A stretch of 64,000 nt of DNA from Streptomyces viridochromogenes DSM 40736 (GCF_000158955.1 NZ_GG657757.1:5502314-5566313), one strand, 5' to 3'. Shown: positions 26,531 through 35,499, numbered from the stretch's first letter. Program-made: numbers and translations. Notes: a model not told the origin generated them from the letters alone.

Positions 26531-26926
26531 GTGACGACTCAAGCGGAAACCAGGCCCTCGGCCGCGGCGAAGCCGTTGCGTTGGGCGGCGGACATGGTGG
26601 CGACGATGCGCGAGGGAGCACGGCTGCGCCTCGACTACTCGGCCCAGAGTCTGTGGAGCATCGACCGGATGATCGAGGGGATACGGCGGGAAGGGGCGCC
26701 GCACGCCGCCGTGCAGGAGGTCCTGCGGGGCTTCGGGGCCTACGCCGGTGAGGTGATGGCGCGTCAGGCCGGGGCCGAGTGGTGGGCCACGGGCGGCGAC
26801 CACTGGATCCGCACCCCCGACGGACGTCTCTGGGACCCGATCGACGAGGCCCGCCGCTGCTACGCCGGGCACGGCTCGCTGCGGCTGCTGTGCCGGGACG
26901 CGACGAGCGCCGCGCCCCGGCCGTAG
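26531..26926 (+). CDS. Protein of unknown function (about 131 aa)
   Basis: A soluble protein of about 131 residues with LRLDYSAQSLWSIDRMIEGIRREG, then a Trp-rich segment (GAEWWATGGDHWIRTPDGRLWDPIDEARRCYAG). This arrangement recalls small proteins of unknown function common in actinobacteria. Start uncertain: GTG 26531 (chosen, weak ribosome binding site) or ATG 26594 would both keep the conserved-looking part. The stop lies 2 bases from the stop of the converging amidase gene. Confidence 0.6.
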   Translation: MTTQAETRPSAAAKPLRWAADMVATMREGARLRLDYSAQSLWSIDRMIEGIRREGAPHAAVQEVLRGFGAYAGEVMARQAGAEWWATGGDHWIRTPDGRLWDPIDEARRCYAGHGSLRLLCRDATSAAPRP

Positions 26927-26928
26927 CG

Positions 26929-28164
26929 TCAGCGCCCGAACAGGCCCTCGAAGGCGGGCTCGGCCGGTTCAGGCAGGCCCTCGAAGGCCGGCTCGGCTGT
27001 TTCCGGCAGGCCCTCGAACCCGGGCCCGGCAGCCTCCGGGACCGGAGCCGCGAGCGTGCCGGCGCCCGCGGCGAGCGTGCGGATCTCGGGCAGGGCGGCG
27101 TAGAGGTTCTGCCCGGGGCAGTCGGTCGGATAGCCGTCGCGGTGCCCCGAGATGCGATGCAGCGTCACCTTCTGGCCCGACGTGTACTTGCCGTTGTCGG
27201 CCCCGGCCGTCAGCACCACCGTCCCCGTCGGGTCGATGCCGTACAGGCCGAGCTTCCAGGCCGCGACCTTGGCGACCGCCGCGCGAACGGCGGAGTTCAC
27301 GGTCGCCTTGGTGTAGTCGCCGAGCACCGAGACGCTGCTGGTCGCCGTGTTGAAGCCATAGGTGTGCGCGCCGAGGACCGGCCGGTCGATGCCGCCCGCG
27401 CGGCCTTCGAAGATCTTGCCGCACTTGTCGACGAGGAAGTGGTAGCCGATGTCGTTCCAGCCGTTGCTGCGCACGTGGTAGAGGAACACGCCGCGCACGA
27501 CCGACGCCGACTCGGAGCAGCTGTAGTCGTTGGTGCCCGCCGTGTGGTGGACGAACATCGCCTTGGTGGCGCTGGTGTAGGTCGGCGGGTCCTTCACCAG
27601 GGACTCGTCGGCGCCCCAGGCGGAGCGCGACGTCACGGCGGGGCGGGCGACCGACGGCGCTCCGGCGGCCGGCCCGGGGACGTCCGGCTCGACGACCGTG
27701 GTGTGCACGGCGTCCGACCCGCCGTCGGGATCGACCAGCTCGACGCGCAGCCCCTCGGGCAGCCCGGAGCCCGCCACGCGCACCTGGATGCCGTCCGCGG
27801 GCCCGGTCCACAGCGGCTGGGTGCCGCCGCGCACCCCGGCACGGTCGCGGTCGGGGCCGGTCTCCGGCGTCCGCACGTCGGTGTCCAGCGCGCGCCACGC
27901 GCTCCACTCGCCGCTCTCCCGGGAGCGGGTGCGCACATGGACGGTGCCGTCCAGGGCGGCGTCGGGATCGTCCCAGGTGACACCGACCATGCTGAACGGC
28001 TCGGTGGTGCGCGGGGCGAGGGACCGCTCGTGCGGATCACCGTCCGGCACCCGGACGGTGTGCACGTCGTCGTCCGGGGAGGAGGCCCGGGCGGGCTGGG
28101 TCAGGCCGAGGGCACCGAGGGCCAGGGCGGTGGCGACGGCGGTGCGCAGGAGGGTGGACGGCAT
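26929..28164 (-). CDS. Secreted N-acetylmuramoyl-L-alanine amidase, peptidoglycan-recognition type
   Basis: A 411-residue secreted protein. A signal peptide (LLRTAVATALALGALGLTQPARA) leads to a beta-rich N-terminal domain of about 150 residues and a PGRP/Amidase_2 domain beginning RSAWGADE. Zinc and catalytic residues are visible: His in FVHHTAG, Tyr in IGYHFLVD, His in LHRISGHRDGYPTDCPG, with the Cys that completes the DCPG site, so hydrolysis of the amide between MurNAc and L-Ala is likely. The C-terminus is three repeats of an 11-residue unit of the type EPAEPAFEGLP, encoded by 33-bp tandem repeats at 26941-27039. It is divergent from the first ECF sigma gene across 231 bases. Confidence 0.88.
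   Translation of the reverse strand: MPSTLLRTAVATALALGALGLTQPARASSPDDDVHTVRVPDGDPHERSLAPRTTEPFSMVGVTWDDPDAALDGTVHVRTRSRESGEWSAWRALDTDVRTPETGPDRDRAGVRGGTQPLWTGPADGIQVRVAGSGLPEGLRVELVDPDGGSDAVHTTVVEPDVPGPAAGAPSVARPAVTSRSAWGADESLVKDPPTYTSATKAMFVHHTAGTNDYSCSESASVVRGVFLYHVRSNGWNDIGYHFLVDKCGKIFEGRAGGIDRPVLGAHTYGFNTATSSVSVLGDYTKATVNSAVRAAVAKVAAWKLGLYGIDPTGTVVLTAGADNGKYTSGQKVTLHRISGHRDGYPTDCPGQNLYAALPEIRTLAAGAGTLAAPVPEAAGPGFEGLPETAEPAFEGLPEPAEPAFEGLFGR
26941..27039 (-). repeat. 33-bp tandem repeat, three units, at the end of the amidase gene
   Basis: Units 26941-26973, 26974-27006 and 27007-27039 all begin caggccctcgaa and are in frame. The first two are nearly identical; the third, most upstream in the gene, is more diverged. 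They encode three AEPAFEGLP-like segments. Confidence 0.88.
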
Positions 28165-28395
28165 ACGGCGCTCGCCTTTCGTCGGGCGGTTGCATCGCGT
28201 GCAGAGCTCCCCGGTACGTCACTTGGACAAAACCTCTCCGGGGCCGCGCTCCCGAGGACGGCGGCTCGGGATGACCCGAACGGTGGCGGGCGGCGGGCGT
28301 CTGACGCGCTGTGACACTTCCGGGCGAACCGGCGCTGATGAGCATGGGGGGCGTCGCAGAGGAGGGCGCGCACTCGGTACGGACGAGGACGGTAT

Positions 28396-29013
28396 TTGGG
28401 TCAGGGAGCGGAACCCCGGCGCGTGCAGGCGCACGACGGGGAACTGGGCGCGGCCGTCGCGCGGGCCCAGCAGGGTGACGAGGCGGCCTTCGCGGTCGCC
28501 TACCGGATCGTGCAGCCCGCACTGCTCGGCTACCTGCGCGGGATCGTCGGCGACGACGCCGAGGACGTGGCGTCCGACGCCTGGCTGGAGATCGCCCGGG
28601 ACCTCGGACGGTTCAAGGGCGACGGGGCCGGTTTCCGGGGCTGGACGGCGACCATCGCCCGGCACCGGGCGCTGGACCACCTGCGCCGGCAGCGGGTGCG
28701 GCCCCGGTCGTCCGCGCTGGAACAGGACGTCCTGGAGCTGCCCGGGCCGCAGAGCACGCACGAGCAGGCGTTGGAGGCCATGTCGACCGAACACGCCCTG
28801 GAGCTGGTCCGCGGGTTGCCGCGCGACCAGGCCGAGGCCGTACTGCTGCGCGTGGTGGTCGGCCTCGACGGCCCCGCCGCGGCACGCGTCCTGGGCAAGC
28901 GGCCGGGCGCGGTACGCACGGCCGCGTACCGAGGGCTGAAACGTCTCGCCGGGCAGCTCGGGGCGGAGAGTGTGACGGATGACGCGCCCCGGACGCTGGG
29001 TGAGTCGACGTGA
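28396..29013 (+). CDS. ECF-type sigma factor, first of a tandem pair
   Basis: A sigma-70 group 4 factor of about 205 residues. Region 2 is AYRIVQPALLGYLRGIVGDDAEDVASDAWLEIARDL with the core-binding D-A-E-D-V motif, followed by FRGWTATIARHRALDHLRR; region 4 is LPRDQAEAVLLRVVVGL, then AARVLGKRPGAVRTAAYRGLKRL, a helix-turn-helix for -35 recognition. TTG 28396 is used because GAGGAC lies about 8 nt upstream; GTG 28423 is an alternative that keeps both domains. The next gene encodes a single-pass membrane protein, probably its anti-sigma or sensor partner. A second, closely similar sigma/membrane pair follows 1.3 kb downstream. Confidence 0.85.
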   Translation: MGQGAEPRRVQAHDGELGAAVARAQQGDEAAFAVAYRIVQPALLGYLRGIVGDDAEDVASDAWLEIARDLGRFKGDGAGFRGWTATIARHRALDHLRRQRVRPRSSALEQDVLELPGPQSTHEQALEAMSTEHALELVRGLPRDQAEAVLLRVVVGLDGPAAARVLGKRPGAVRTAAYRGLKRLAGQLGAESVTDDAPRTLGEST

Positions 29014-29151
29014 ACAAATGTCAGCTTCGCCGGCCGGGCCGGCGAGGGGCGTCCGGACCCGGTGCCGTGAACAGGGCGGACGAACGGGACGTACTGGTAA
29101 GGCCGGACAGGCCGAGTGGGACGAGTGGATCGAGCAGGGACGGACAGGCAC

Positions 29152-29937
29152 ATGGGTGAGCGGCAGAGCGACGGCGGGCTTGCCGGCCGCGCCTCCCGTC
29201 ATGCCCTTCTCGACTCCGAGGTCGAGGCGCTCATCGCCGCCTCCCTCATCCGGGACGGTGTCGACGCCGAGGCGGAGCAGCGGGCCGTGGCCGCGTTCCG
29301 CGCCGCCCGGGACGACGGGGCCCACCGGACGCGCACCCGGCTCCGGGACGACTGGCGGCCCCGGGAGCGGCGGCGGTACCTGGGGCTGTCGCTGAGGACG
29401 ACGCTCGGCGTGCTGTTCGCGAGCCTCACCCTGGGCGGTGTCGCCGTGGCGGCGATCGGCGCGGCGGGGTCCCCGGCGGACGGCCCGGACGACGGCCGCG
29501 GGCACCCGCCCGCCACGAGCGGCACCCCGAGCGACCCGGCCCGGACGCCTTCCCGCGGCGGCGACCCCGGCCGCCCTTCCGGCACCGCCACCGGCTCCGC
29601 CCCCACCCGCCCCGACCGCCCGGCTCCCGCCCAGGACACCGAGGCCCACTGCCGCGCCTACCAGCAGGTCGAGGGCCGCGGCCGGGCCATGGACGCGACG
29701 GCCTGGCAGCGTCTCGTCGACGCCGCGGGCGGTGAGAGGAACGTCACGCGGTACTGCGCCGCGCAGCTGGAGCGGTCGACGCCCGAGCCCAAGCCCACCC
29801 AGAGCGGCGGTTCCGAGAACAGCGGTGCTTCCGAGAACAGCGGTACTTCCGGGAACAAGGGCTCCGGGGAGAACAACGGCACGGACAAGGGCCAGGACAA
29901 GAGCACGCCCGCCCGGCCCAACGGCCGTTCTCAGTAA
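29152..29937 (+). CDS. Single-pass membrane protein, probable anti-sigma or sensor partner of the preceding ECF factor
   Basis: A 261-residue protein with a cytoplasmic helical part (SEVEALIAASLIRDG, then EQRAVAAFRAARDD) of about 80 residues, a transmembrane helix (LRTTLGVLFASLTLGGVAVAAIGAAG), a Pro/Thr-rich extracellular spacer, and a short domain with two cysteines (HCRAYQQVEG ... RLVDAAGGERNVTRYCAAQL). The tail is Ser/Asn/Gly-rich and coded by an 18-bp tandem repeat. The gene is 138 bases behind the sigma factor. No zinc HxxxCxxC anti-sigma motif is seen, so an anti-sigma role is inferred only from position and topology. The paralogous partner at 30964 shares the Cys domain. Confidence 0.75.
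   Translation: MGERQSDGGLAGRASRHALLDSEVEALIAASLIRDGVDAEAEQRAVAAFRAARDDGAHRTRTRLRDDWRPRERRRYLGLSLRTTLGVLFASLTLGGVAVAAIGAAGSPADGPDDGRGHPPATSGTPSDPARTPSRGGDPGRPSGTATGSAPTRPDRPAPAQDTEAHCRAYQQVEGRGRAMDATAWQRLVDAAGGERNVTRYCAAQLERSTPEPKPTQSGGSENSGASENSGTSGNKGSGENNGTDKGQDKSTPARPNGRSQ
29803..29874 (+). repeat. 18-bp tandem repeat, four units, in the sigma-partner gene
   Basis: Units 29803, 29821, 29839 and 29857 follow the pattern agcggyrsttccgrgaac and encode SGxSEN hexapeptides in the extracellular tail. Confidence 0.88.
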
Positions 29938-30289
29938 GGGATCCGGCGAATCCGGAGACACCGCCTTGGCAACGGCCGAGGCCGCCACCCCCCACAGGAG
30001 AGGCCCCGGCCGTCGCGCGGCACGGACCGCGCCGCGGTCCGTACTCCCTACAGCGTCCGGTGTGCGTTTTCTGTCACACCCGGCCGTGTCACGGCTTAGT
30101 TGCATCTCCGGCGGACATGGACGGGGAGTGGTTTCAGGTCGTAACGTGCCATTCGCGCCAACAGCGGAGGCGGCAAGACCACCGCAACCACCAGCGGCCT
30201 TGAAAAACCGCAACCATTCATTGAGCAACCACGACGGCGAGAACCCGGTCCGCGAAAGCGGCGCCGGTGTAGGCGCAGAAGGGCGCGCG
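29938..30289 (+). other. Leader of the second sigma/membrane-protein pair, no gene seen
   Basis: About 350 bases without a supported gene. It contains the direct repeat tgtcac-(9 bases)-tgtcac at 30071-30091 in front of ggcttag, which might be a regulator site or promoter of the second sigma factor, and an inverted run gcgcggcacggaccgcgccgcggtccg. TTG 30221 could extend the sigma gene, but GTG 30290 has the better ribosome binding site. Confidence 0.35.
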
Positions 30290-30964
30290 GTGCTGGGGGA
30301 CGACGCGGAGCTGACCGCCGCGGTGCGCGCGGCACAGGCCGGAGACGAAAGCGCGTTCCGGACTGTGTACCGCACCGTGCACCCGCGGTTGCTCGGATAC
30401 GTACGGACGCTGGTCGGCGAACCCGACGCCGAGGACGTGACGTCGGAGGCATGGCTTCAGATAGCCCGTGATCTGGAACGGTTCACCGGGGACGCGGACC
30501 GCTTCCGCGGCTGGGCCGCCCGTATCGCCCGCAACCGCGCGCTGGACCACATACGCATGCGCGGGCGGCGGCCCGCGATCGGCGGCGACGAGACCGAACT
30601 GACCGGCCGGGCCGCCGAGTCGGACACGGCGGGCGAGGCCATCGAGGCGCTCGCCACGGACGGCGCCTTCTCCCTCATCTCCCTGCTGCCGCAGGACCAG
30701 GCCGAGGCGGTCGTGCTGCGCGTGGTCGTGGGGCTCGACGCGAAGACCGCCGCCGAGACCCTCGGCAAGCGCCCGGGCGCCGTCCGGACGGCGGCGCACC
30801 GGGGCCTGAAGCGGCTCGCGGAACTGCTCGGCGGCGATCCGGAGGCCGATCCGGAATCGGCCGGAGTGCTCGACGCCCTGCCGCCTCCGAGAGAACCACG
30901 TGGCAGTGCCATGACGTCCGCACGTGTGACGCAAAGCGTCGCGCGGACGCAGAAGGATGTGTGA
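30290..30964 (+). CDS. ECF-type sigma factor, second of a tandem pair
   Basis: About 224 residues, closely similar to the factor at 28396. Region 2 is VYRTVHPRLLGYVRTLVGEPDAEDVTSEAWLQIARDL followed by FRGWAARIARNRALDHIR; region 4 is LPQDQAEAVVLRVVVGL, then AAETLGKRPGAVRTAAHRGLKRLAELL. GTG 30290 is chosen for AGAAGGG about 8 nt upstream; an upstream TTG is possible. The stop TGA overlaps the ATG of the next gene by one base, so the partner is translationally coupled. The extra C-terminal 35 residues after ELL look unstructured. The shared region 4 sequence GKRPGAVRTAA suggests the two factors read similar promoters. Confidence 0.85.
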   Translation: MLGDDAELTAAVRAAQAGDESAFRTVYRTVHPRLLGYVRTLVGEPDAEDVTSEAWLQIARDLERFTGDADRFRGWAARIARNRALDHIRMRGRRPAIGGDETELTGRAAESDTAGEAIEALATDGAFSLISLLPQDQAEAVVLRVVVGLDAKTAAETLGKRPGAVRTAAHRGLKRLAELLGGDPEADPESAGVLDALPPPREPRGSAMTSARVTQSVARTQKDV

Positions 30965-32023
30965 TGGCCGACGAGCAGTACAGGTGGCTGGACCGCGAAA
31001 CGGCGGAGCGCTTGCTGAACGGAGAGCCACTCGAAGCTGTCGACGGCGCAGCCCCTGAGCGGGCCGAACGCCTCGCCAGGACACTTGACGCACTGTCCGC
31101 GTCACCACCGCTGACCAGCGAGGAACTCCCCGGTGAGGCCGCCGCGATGGCCGCCTTCCGCACGGCGCGCGCGGAGCGCGGCGACGCCGAGGGGGCCCGT
31201 GCGGGCACCGGTGAGCGGACGGGCCGCGACATCGTCGACGCCGGGCTGGTCCGGATCGGAACCACGCGGGGCAGCGGCTCCGGTGACGTCCGGCGCCCCC
31301 GCTGGGCCCGTCCCGCGCGCCTCGCACTGGCCGCCGTGCTGGCAAAACGGCATGGTCGGCGGAGTCGCCGTCGCGGCCGGAACCGGAGTCCTGAAAGCAC
31401 CGTTCGGCCGTGATGAGCCCGCCCCCGGCTCGTCCGTCTCGGCCGATGTCACTCCGCCCGAGCGCCCGCTGATCTCGCCCTCCCCGAGCGACGCCGTGCA
31501 GGGCGGGTCCACGCCCGACGACGCGCCGGGCGGCACCTCGACGGGCGGCGCCGACGGCTCGGGCCGGACCGGGGACCGCGACGACGCGGCCCCGGAGCCC
31601 GGCTCCGGCGACAAGGCGGACCGCCCCGGCGAGGGCCGTGGGAAGATCGCCGCCGCCTGCCGCGACCTGCGCGAAGGCAAGGGGCTGAACGGCGAGCGCC
31701 GACGCGCCCTGCGGGACGCGGCGGGCGGCCCCCGGGTGTGGAAGTACTGCAAGGGCGTCCTGGCCGGCGCCGACGGCACCGCCACCCGGCGCGGTGACGA
31801 CGACGCCGACCGGGGCAAGGGCGCGAACCACGGCAAGGGCGCGAACCAGGGCAAGGGCGCCGACCAGGGCAAGGGCGCGAACCAGGGCCGCAAGCAGGAC
31901 AGCGAGCGGGACAAGGCCGAGCGCAAGGCCCAGCGGAAGGCCGAGCAGCGGGCCGAGCGGCAGGGCAGCGGCGACGGCCACGCGGACCGCAACCGCTCCG
32001 CGCGGTCTGATAAGCCCCTGTGA
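30964..32023 (+). pseudogene. Membrane partner of the second ECF factor, interrupted by a +1 frameshift
   Basis: Reading starts ATG 30964 (MADEQYRWLDRETAERLLNGE) and proceeds through about 125 residues to ARLALAAVLA, where the frame breaks and would end at 31413. Removing one A from the AAAA run at about 31344-31347 gives VLANGMVGGVAVAAG, a transmembrane helix, and continues in frame to 32023. The restored protein of about 352 residues has a cytoplasmic part, one helix, an acidic Ser/Pro spacer, the two-cysteine domain (AACRDLREGKG ... RDAAGGPRVWKYCKGVL) and a charged tail with GKGANQ repeats. It is either a sequencing error in the homopolymer, a real inactivating mutation or slippage. It is a paralogue of the gene at 29152. 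Confidence 0.8.
31814..31885 (+). repeat. 18-bp tandem repeat, four units, in the frameshifted sigma-partner gene
   Basis: Units 31814, 31832, 31850 and 31868 read ggcaagggcgcgaaccas with one variant (gccgaccag) and encode GKGANQ hexapeptides. Confidence 0.9.
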
Positions 32024-32226
32024 CCTGCGGTTTCGCACTCCGAAGAAATCTTCTGGCCGAGGGTGTGACGTTTTTGGTCGCCCGGGCGCAGTAATGAGTG
32101 AGCCGACTGGTCATCGGCCGTCGCACAGAGCCGGGGTTCCCCCCGTACCTACGGCTCGTGCACCTGAGCGCGGGCGGGACACGTTCCCCCGGTCCCGCCC
32201 GCGCCCCAATCTCTCTCCCGCCTCCC

Positions 32227-33093
32227 TCACCAGGACACGACGACCTTGTCGCCGTTGCGGACCTGCGCGTACAGCGCCGAGATCGCCCGCTCGTCCCGTA
32301 CGTTGACGCAGCCGTGCGAGGCGCCCGCGTAGCCCCGGGCCGCGAAGTCGGCCGAGTAGTGCACGGCCTGGCCGCCGCTGAAGAACATCGCGTAGGGCAT
32401 GGGCGAGTCGTAGAGCGTGGACACGTGGTCGCGCGACTTCCAGTAGACCGAGAAGACACCTTCCCGGGTCGGCGTGTACTGCGAGCCGAAGCGCACCGCC
32501 ACCGTCGACACGGTCCGCCCGTCGATCATCCAGCGCAGGGTCCGGCTCGTCTTGTCGATGCACAGCACCCGGCCGGTCATGCAGCGCGCGTCCGGCGGGT
32601 CGGCCGGCTGCCCGCCCATCAGGTACAGATCCCAGCGGCCCGGCTCGCGCGTCATCCCCCGCAGGCGCTGCCAGGTGACGGTGTCGGTCCGCCCGGTGCG
32701 CGGCAGTCCGCGCTTGCCCTGGAAGCCGCTGACCGCCCGCTCCGTCCGGTCGTCGTACGTCCCGGTGGGCCCGTCGAAGAGCCAGGCGACCTGGCGCAGC
32801 CGGGCCTGGAGTTCACGGACGTCACGGCCGGTGTCGCCCCGGGACCACAGCACACGGGCCGGGGCGGGGGCGGCGCTCGGCTTGTCGTCGGTGGGCGGTG
32901 CGGAAGCGGTGCCCGGCCCGCCGCCCCGGTCGGGGCCGCCGGCCGGGGCCGGTGTGTCGCCCGGCATCTCGATGTGCACCGGCGAGCGGCGCTTCCCGTC
33001 TCCGTCAGCGGGCTGCACGGTACAGCCGGCCAGCACGGCCGCCCCGGCGACTGCCGCCGCGATCGCTGCTCTCCCCATGCCCCTGGTACGCAC
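32227..33093 (-). CDS. L,D-transpeptidase lipoprotein with peptidoglycan-binding domain
   Basis: A secreted lipoprotein of about 288 residues. The signal peptide ends in the lipobox VLAGC; after a Pro/Gly/Ala-rich spacer comes a PG_binding_1 domain ([21 protein letters not shown], then [16 protein letters not shown]) and a YkuD L,D-transpeptidase domain whose active-site block is [13 protein letters not shown] with the nucleophilic Cys. Such enzymes make 3-3 crosslinks in peptidoglycan or attach proteins. GTG 33093 has GGGGG 5 nt upstream; ATG 33078 is also possible. It stands alone between the sigma cluster and the acyl-CoA mutase gene and is transcribed leftward. Confidence 0.88.
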   Translation of the reverse strand: MRTRGMGRAAIAAAVAGAAVLAGCTVQPADGDGKRRSPVHIEMPGDTPAPAGGPDRGGGPGTASAPPTDDKPSAAPAPARVLWSRGDTGRDVRELQARLRQVAWLFDGPTGTYDDRTERAVSGFQGKRGLPRTGRTDTVTWQRLRGMTREPGRWDLYLMGGQPADPPDARCMTGRVLCIDKTSRTLRWMIDGRTVSTVAVRFGSQYTPTREGVFSVYWKSRDHVSTLYDSPMPYAMFFSGGQAVHYSADFAARGYAGASHGCVNVRDERAISALYAQVRNGDKVVVSW

Positions 33094-33216
33094 ACGGCCC
33101 CCAGTCGTCTCACCGGCGTGCCCGGATGTCACCTGAGATGCTCCCCGGGCGTGACCCGTCGCGAACCAGGGGGCATGGTGGTGAGCGAGGTCACTTCCAC
33201 GGGGAGGCATCACGCC

Positions 33217-34797
33217 ATGGCGCACGAGTCGGAGTCCGGGTTGCCGATCGAGCCGGTCTACGGGCCGGAGGTTCTCGAGGGCTGGGATGCGGCGGAGAAG
33301 CTGGGGGAGCCGGGGGCGTATCCGTACACCCGGGGTGTGTACCGGTCGATGTACACGGGGCGGCCGTGGACGATGCGGCAGTACGCGGGCTTTGGTACGG
33401 CGGCGGAGTCCAACGCCCGTTACCGGCAGCTGATCGCGCACGGCACGACGGGGTTGTCGGTCGCGTTCGACCTGCCCACCCAGATGGGCCATGACTCCGA
33501 TGCGCCGATCGCGCACGGCGAGGTCGGCAAGGTGGGCGTGGCGATCGACTCGGTGGAGGACATGCGGGTGCTGTTCGGCGGGATCCCGCTGGATCAGGTC
33601 TCCACGTCGATGACGATCAACGCCCCGGCAGCGCTGCTGCTGCTCCTGTACCAGCTGGTCGCCGAGGAACAGGGCGTCCCGGCGGACAAGCTGACGGGCA
33701 CGATCCAGAACGACGTGCTGAAGGAGTACATCGCCCGCGGCACCTACATCTTCCCGCCGAAGCCGTCGTTGCGGCTGACCGCGGACATCTTCAAGTACTG
33801 CGGGGCCGAGATCCCGAGGTGGAACACGATCTCGATCTCGGGCTATCACATGGCCGAGGCGGGCGCGTCCCCCGCGCAGGAGATCGCCTTCACCCTCGCC
33901 GACGGCATCGAGTACGTGCGCACGGCGGTCGCCGCCGGGATGGACGTGGACGACTTCGCCCCGCGGCTGTCGTTCTTCTTCGTGGCGCGGACGACGCTTC
34001 TGGAGGAGGTCGCCAAGTTCCGTGCGGCGCGGCGGATCTGGGCGCGGGTAATGCGCGACGAGTTCGGCGCGCGGAATCCCAAGTCGCTGATGCTGCGTTT
34101 CCACACGCAGACGGCCGGGGTGCAGCTGACCGCGCAGCAGCCCGAGGTGAACCTGGTCCGCGTGGCGGTGCAGGGGCTGGCGGCGGTGCTGGGCGGCACG
34201 CAGTCGCTGCACACCAACTCCTTCGACGAGGCCATCGCCCTGCCCACCGACAAGAGCGCGCGCCTGGCCCTGCGCACCCAGCAGGTCCTGGCCCACGAGA
34301 CGGACGTCACCGCCACCGTGGACCCCTTCGCCGGCTCCTACGTCATCGAGAAGATGACCGACGACGTCGAGGCCGCGGCCGTGGAACTGATGGCCAAGGT
34401 CGAGGAGCTCGGCGGTGCCGTGGCCGCCATCGAGCGGGGTTTCCAGAAGGGCGAGATCGAGCGCAACGCCTACCGCATCGCCCAGGAGACCGATTCCGGG
34501 CAGCGGGTCGTGGTCGGCGTCAACCGCTTCCAGCTCGACGAGGAAGAACCCTACGAGCCGCTGCGGGTCGACCCGGCCATCGAGGCCCGGCAGGCCGAAC
34601 GCCTGGCCAAGCTCCGCGCCGAGCGCGACCAGCCGGCCGTGGACGCGGCCCTGGCGGCCCTGAAGAAGGCCGCCGAAGGCGACGACAACGTCCTCTACCC
34701 CATGAAGGAAGCCCTGCGCGCCCGCGCCACCGTCGGGGAGGTCTGCAACGCACTGCGCGAGGTCTGGGGCGCGTACGTTCCGTCGGACGTCTTCTGA
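33217..34797 (+). CDS. Methylmalonyl-CoA mutase-family large subunit without B12 domain
   Basis: A 526-residue TIM-barrel acyl-CoA mutase subunit. Family blocks are [45 protein letters not shown] and [14 protein letters not shown]. Residues aligned with the substrate-selecting pair of P. shermanii methylmalonyl-CoA mutase (Tyr89, Arg207) are Tyr56 and Arg174, as in methylmalonyl-CoA rather than isobutyryl-CoA mutases (Phe, Gln). The protein ends after the barrel ([11 protein letters not shown]), so the cobalamin-binding domain must come from a separate small subunit not encoded in this window. ATG 33217 follows GGGGAGG; a GTG at 33181 would add 12 residues. It is not in an obvious operon. Confidence 0.85.
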   Translation: MAHESESGLPIEPVYGPEVLEGWDAAEKLGEPGAYPYTRGVYRSMYTGRPWTMRQYAGFGTAAESNARYRQLIAHGTTGLSVAFDLPTQMGHDSDAPIAHGEVGKVGVAIDSVEDMRVLFGGIPLDQVSTSMTINAPAALLLLLYQLVAEEQGVPADKLTGTIQNDVLKEYIARGTYIFPPKPSLRLTADIFKYCGAEIPRWNTISISGYHMAEAGASPAQEIAFTLADGIEYVRTAVAAGMDVDDFAPRLSFFFVARTTLLEEVAKFRAARRIWARVMRDEFGARNPKSLMLRFHTQTAGVQLTAQQPEVNLVRVAVQGLAAVLGGTQSLHTNSFDEAIALPTDKSARLALRTQQVLAHETDVTATVDPFAGSYVIEKMTDDVEAAAVELMAKVEELGGAVAAIERGFQKGEIERNAYRIAQETDSGQRVVVGVNRFQLDEEEPYEPLRVDPAIEARQAERLAKLRAERDQPAVDAALAALKKAAEGDDNVLYPMKEALRARATVGEVCNALREVWGAYVPSDVF

Positions 34798-34848
34798 CCG
34801 GTGGCCGGGACGGGGGGAGTGTCACACCCTCGTGCGACACTCCTTTCC

Positions 34849-35499
34849 ATGTTCGGTGTCATCGATCTGCCCACCTACCTGGCGGGCCTCGTCCTCATCA
34901 TCCTGCTGCCCGGTCCCAACTCGCTGTACGTGCTGTCCGTGGCCGCCCGCCGTGGTGTGCGTGCCGGGTACACCGCGGCAGGGGGCGTGTGGTGCGGGGA
35001 CACGGTGCTGATGACGCTCTCCGCGGCCGGTGTCGCCTCGCTGTTGCAGGCGAACGCCGTGCTGTTCGGGATCGTGAAGTACGCGGGTGCCGGCTATCTG
35101 ACGTGGCTGGCCATAGGCATGCTGCGGGCCGCCTGGGGCATGTGGCGCACCCGGGGCGAGCGGTCCGCCGAGGCGGCGGAGGCTCCCGCATCCGCCGAGG
35201 AGCGGCCCTTCCGCCGGGCCTTCGTCGTCAGCCTGTTCAACCCGAAGGCGATCCTGTTCTTCGTCGCCTTCTTCGTGCAGTTCGTCGACCCGGGGTACGC
35301 CTATCCCGCCGTGTCCTTCGTCGTCCTGGGCGCCTTCGCGCAGCTCGCCAGCGTGCTCTACCTGAGCGCGCTGATATTCGGCGGCACCCGGCTGGCCGCC
35401 GCCTTCCGCCGCCGCAAGCGGCTGTCGGCGGGTGCCACCTCGGCGGCGGGGGCGCTGTTCCTCGGCTTCGCGGTGAAGCTGTCCCTGGCGGGCGCGTAG
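34849..35499 (+). CDS. LysE/RhtB-family amino acid exporter
   Basis: A 216-residue membrane protein with about six helices. The N-terminal signature YLAGLVLIILLPGPNSLYVLSVAARRG carries the PGPN motif of LysE/RhtB exporters, and FVVSLFNPKAILFFVAFFVQFV is the second conserved block. These transporters export amino acids such as leucine, threonine or homoserine. ATG 34849 is chosen at the natural N-terminus. It follows the mutase by 51 bases; a shared transcript is possible, though the functions do not connect. The substrate cannot be told from sequence. Confidence 0.88.
   Translation: MFGVIDLPTYLAGLVLIILLPGPNSLYVLSVAARRGVRAGYTAAGGVWCGDTVLMTLSAAGVASLLQANAVLFGIVKYAGAGYLTWLAIGMLRAAWGMWRTRGERSAEAAEAPASAEERPFRRAFVVSLFNPKAILFFVAFFVQFVDPGYAYPAVSFVVLGAFAQLASVLYLSALIFGGTRLAAAFRRRKRLSAGATSAAGALFLGFAVKLSLAGA

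Noticed and set aside
31814-31885. Tandem repeats as a possible CRISPR array
   Set aside because: Units are directly adjacent without spacers, are in frame and code for hexapeptides; no cas genes are present.
28310-32098. Similar blocks TGTGAC-x2-TT-x2-GG-x-CG ... GGCGC ... ATGAG at 28310 and 32064, as a possible promoter of the ECF factors
   Set aside because: Only 18 of 26 aligned positions agree, the spacing to ATGAG differs by two bases, and no gene starts behind the second copy.
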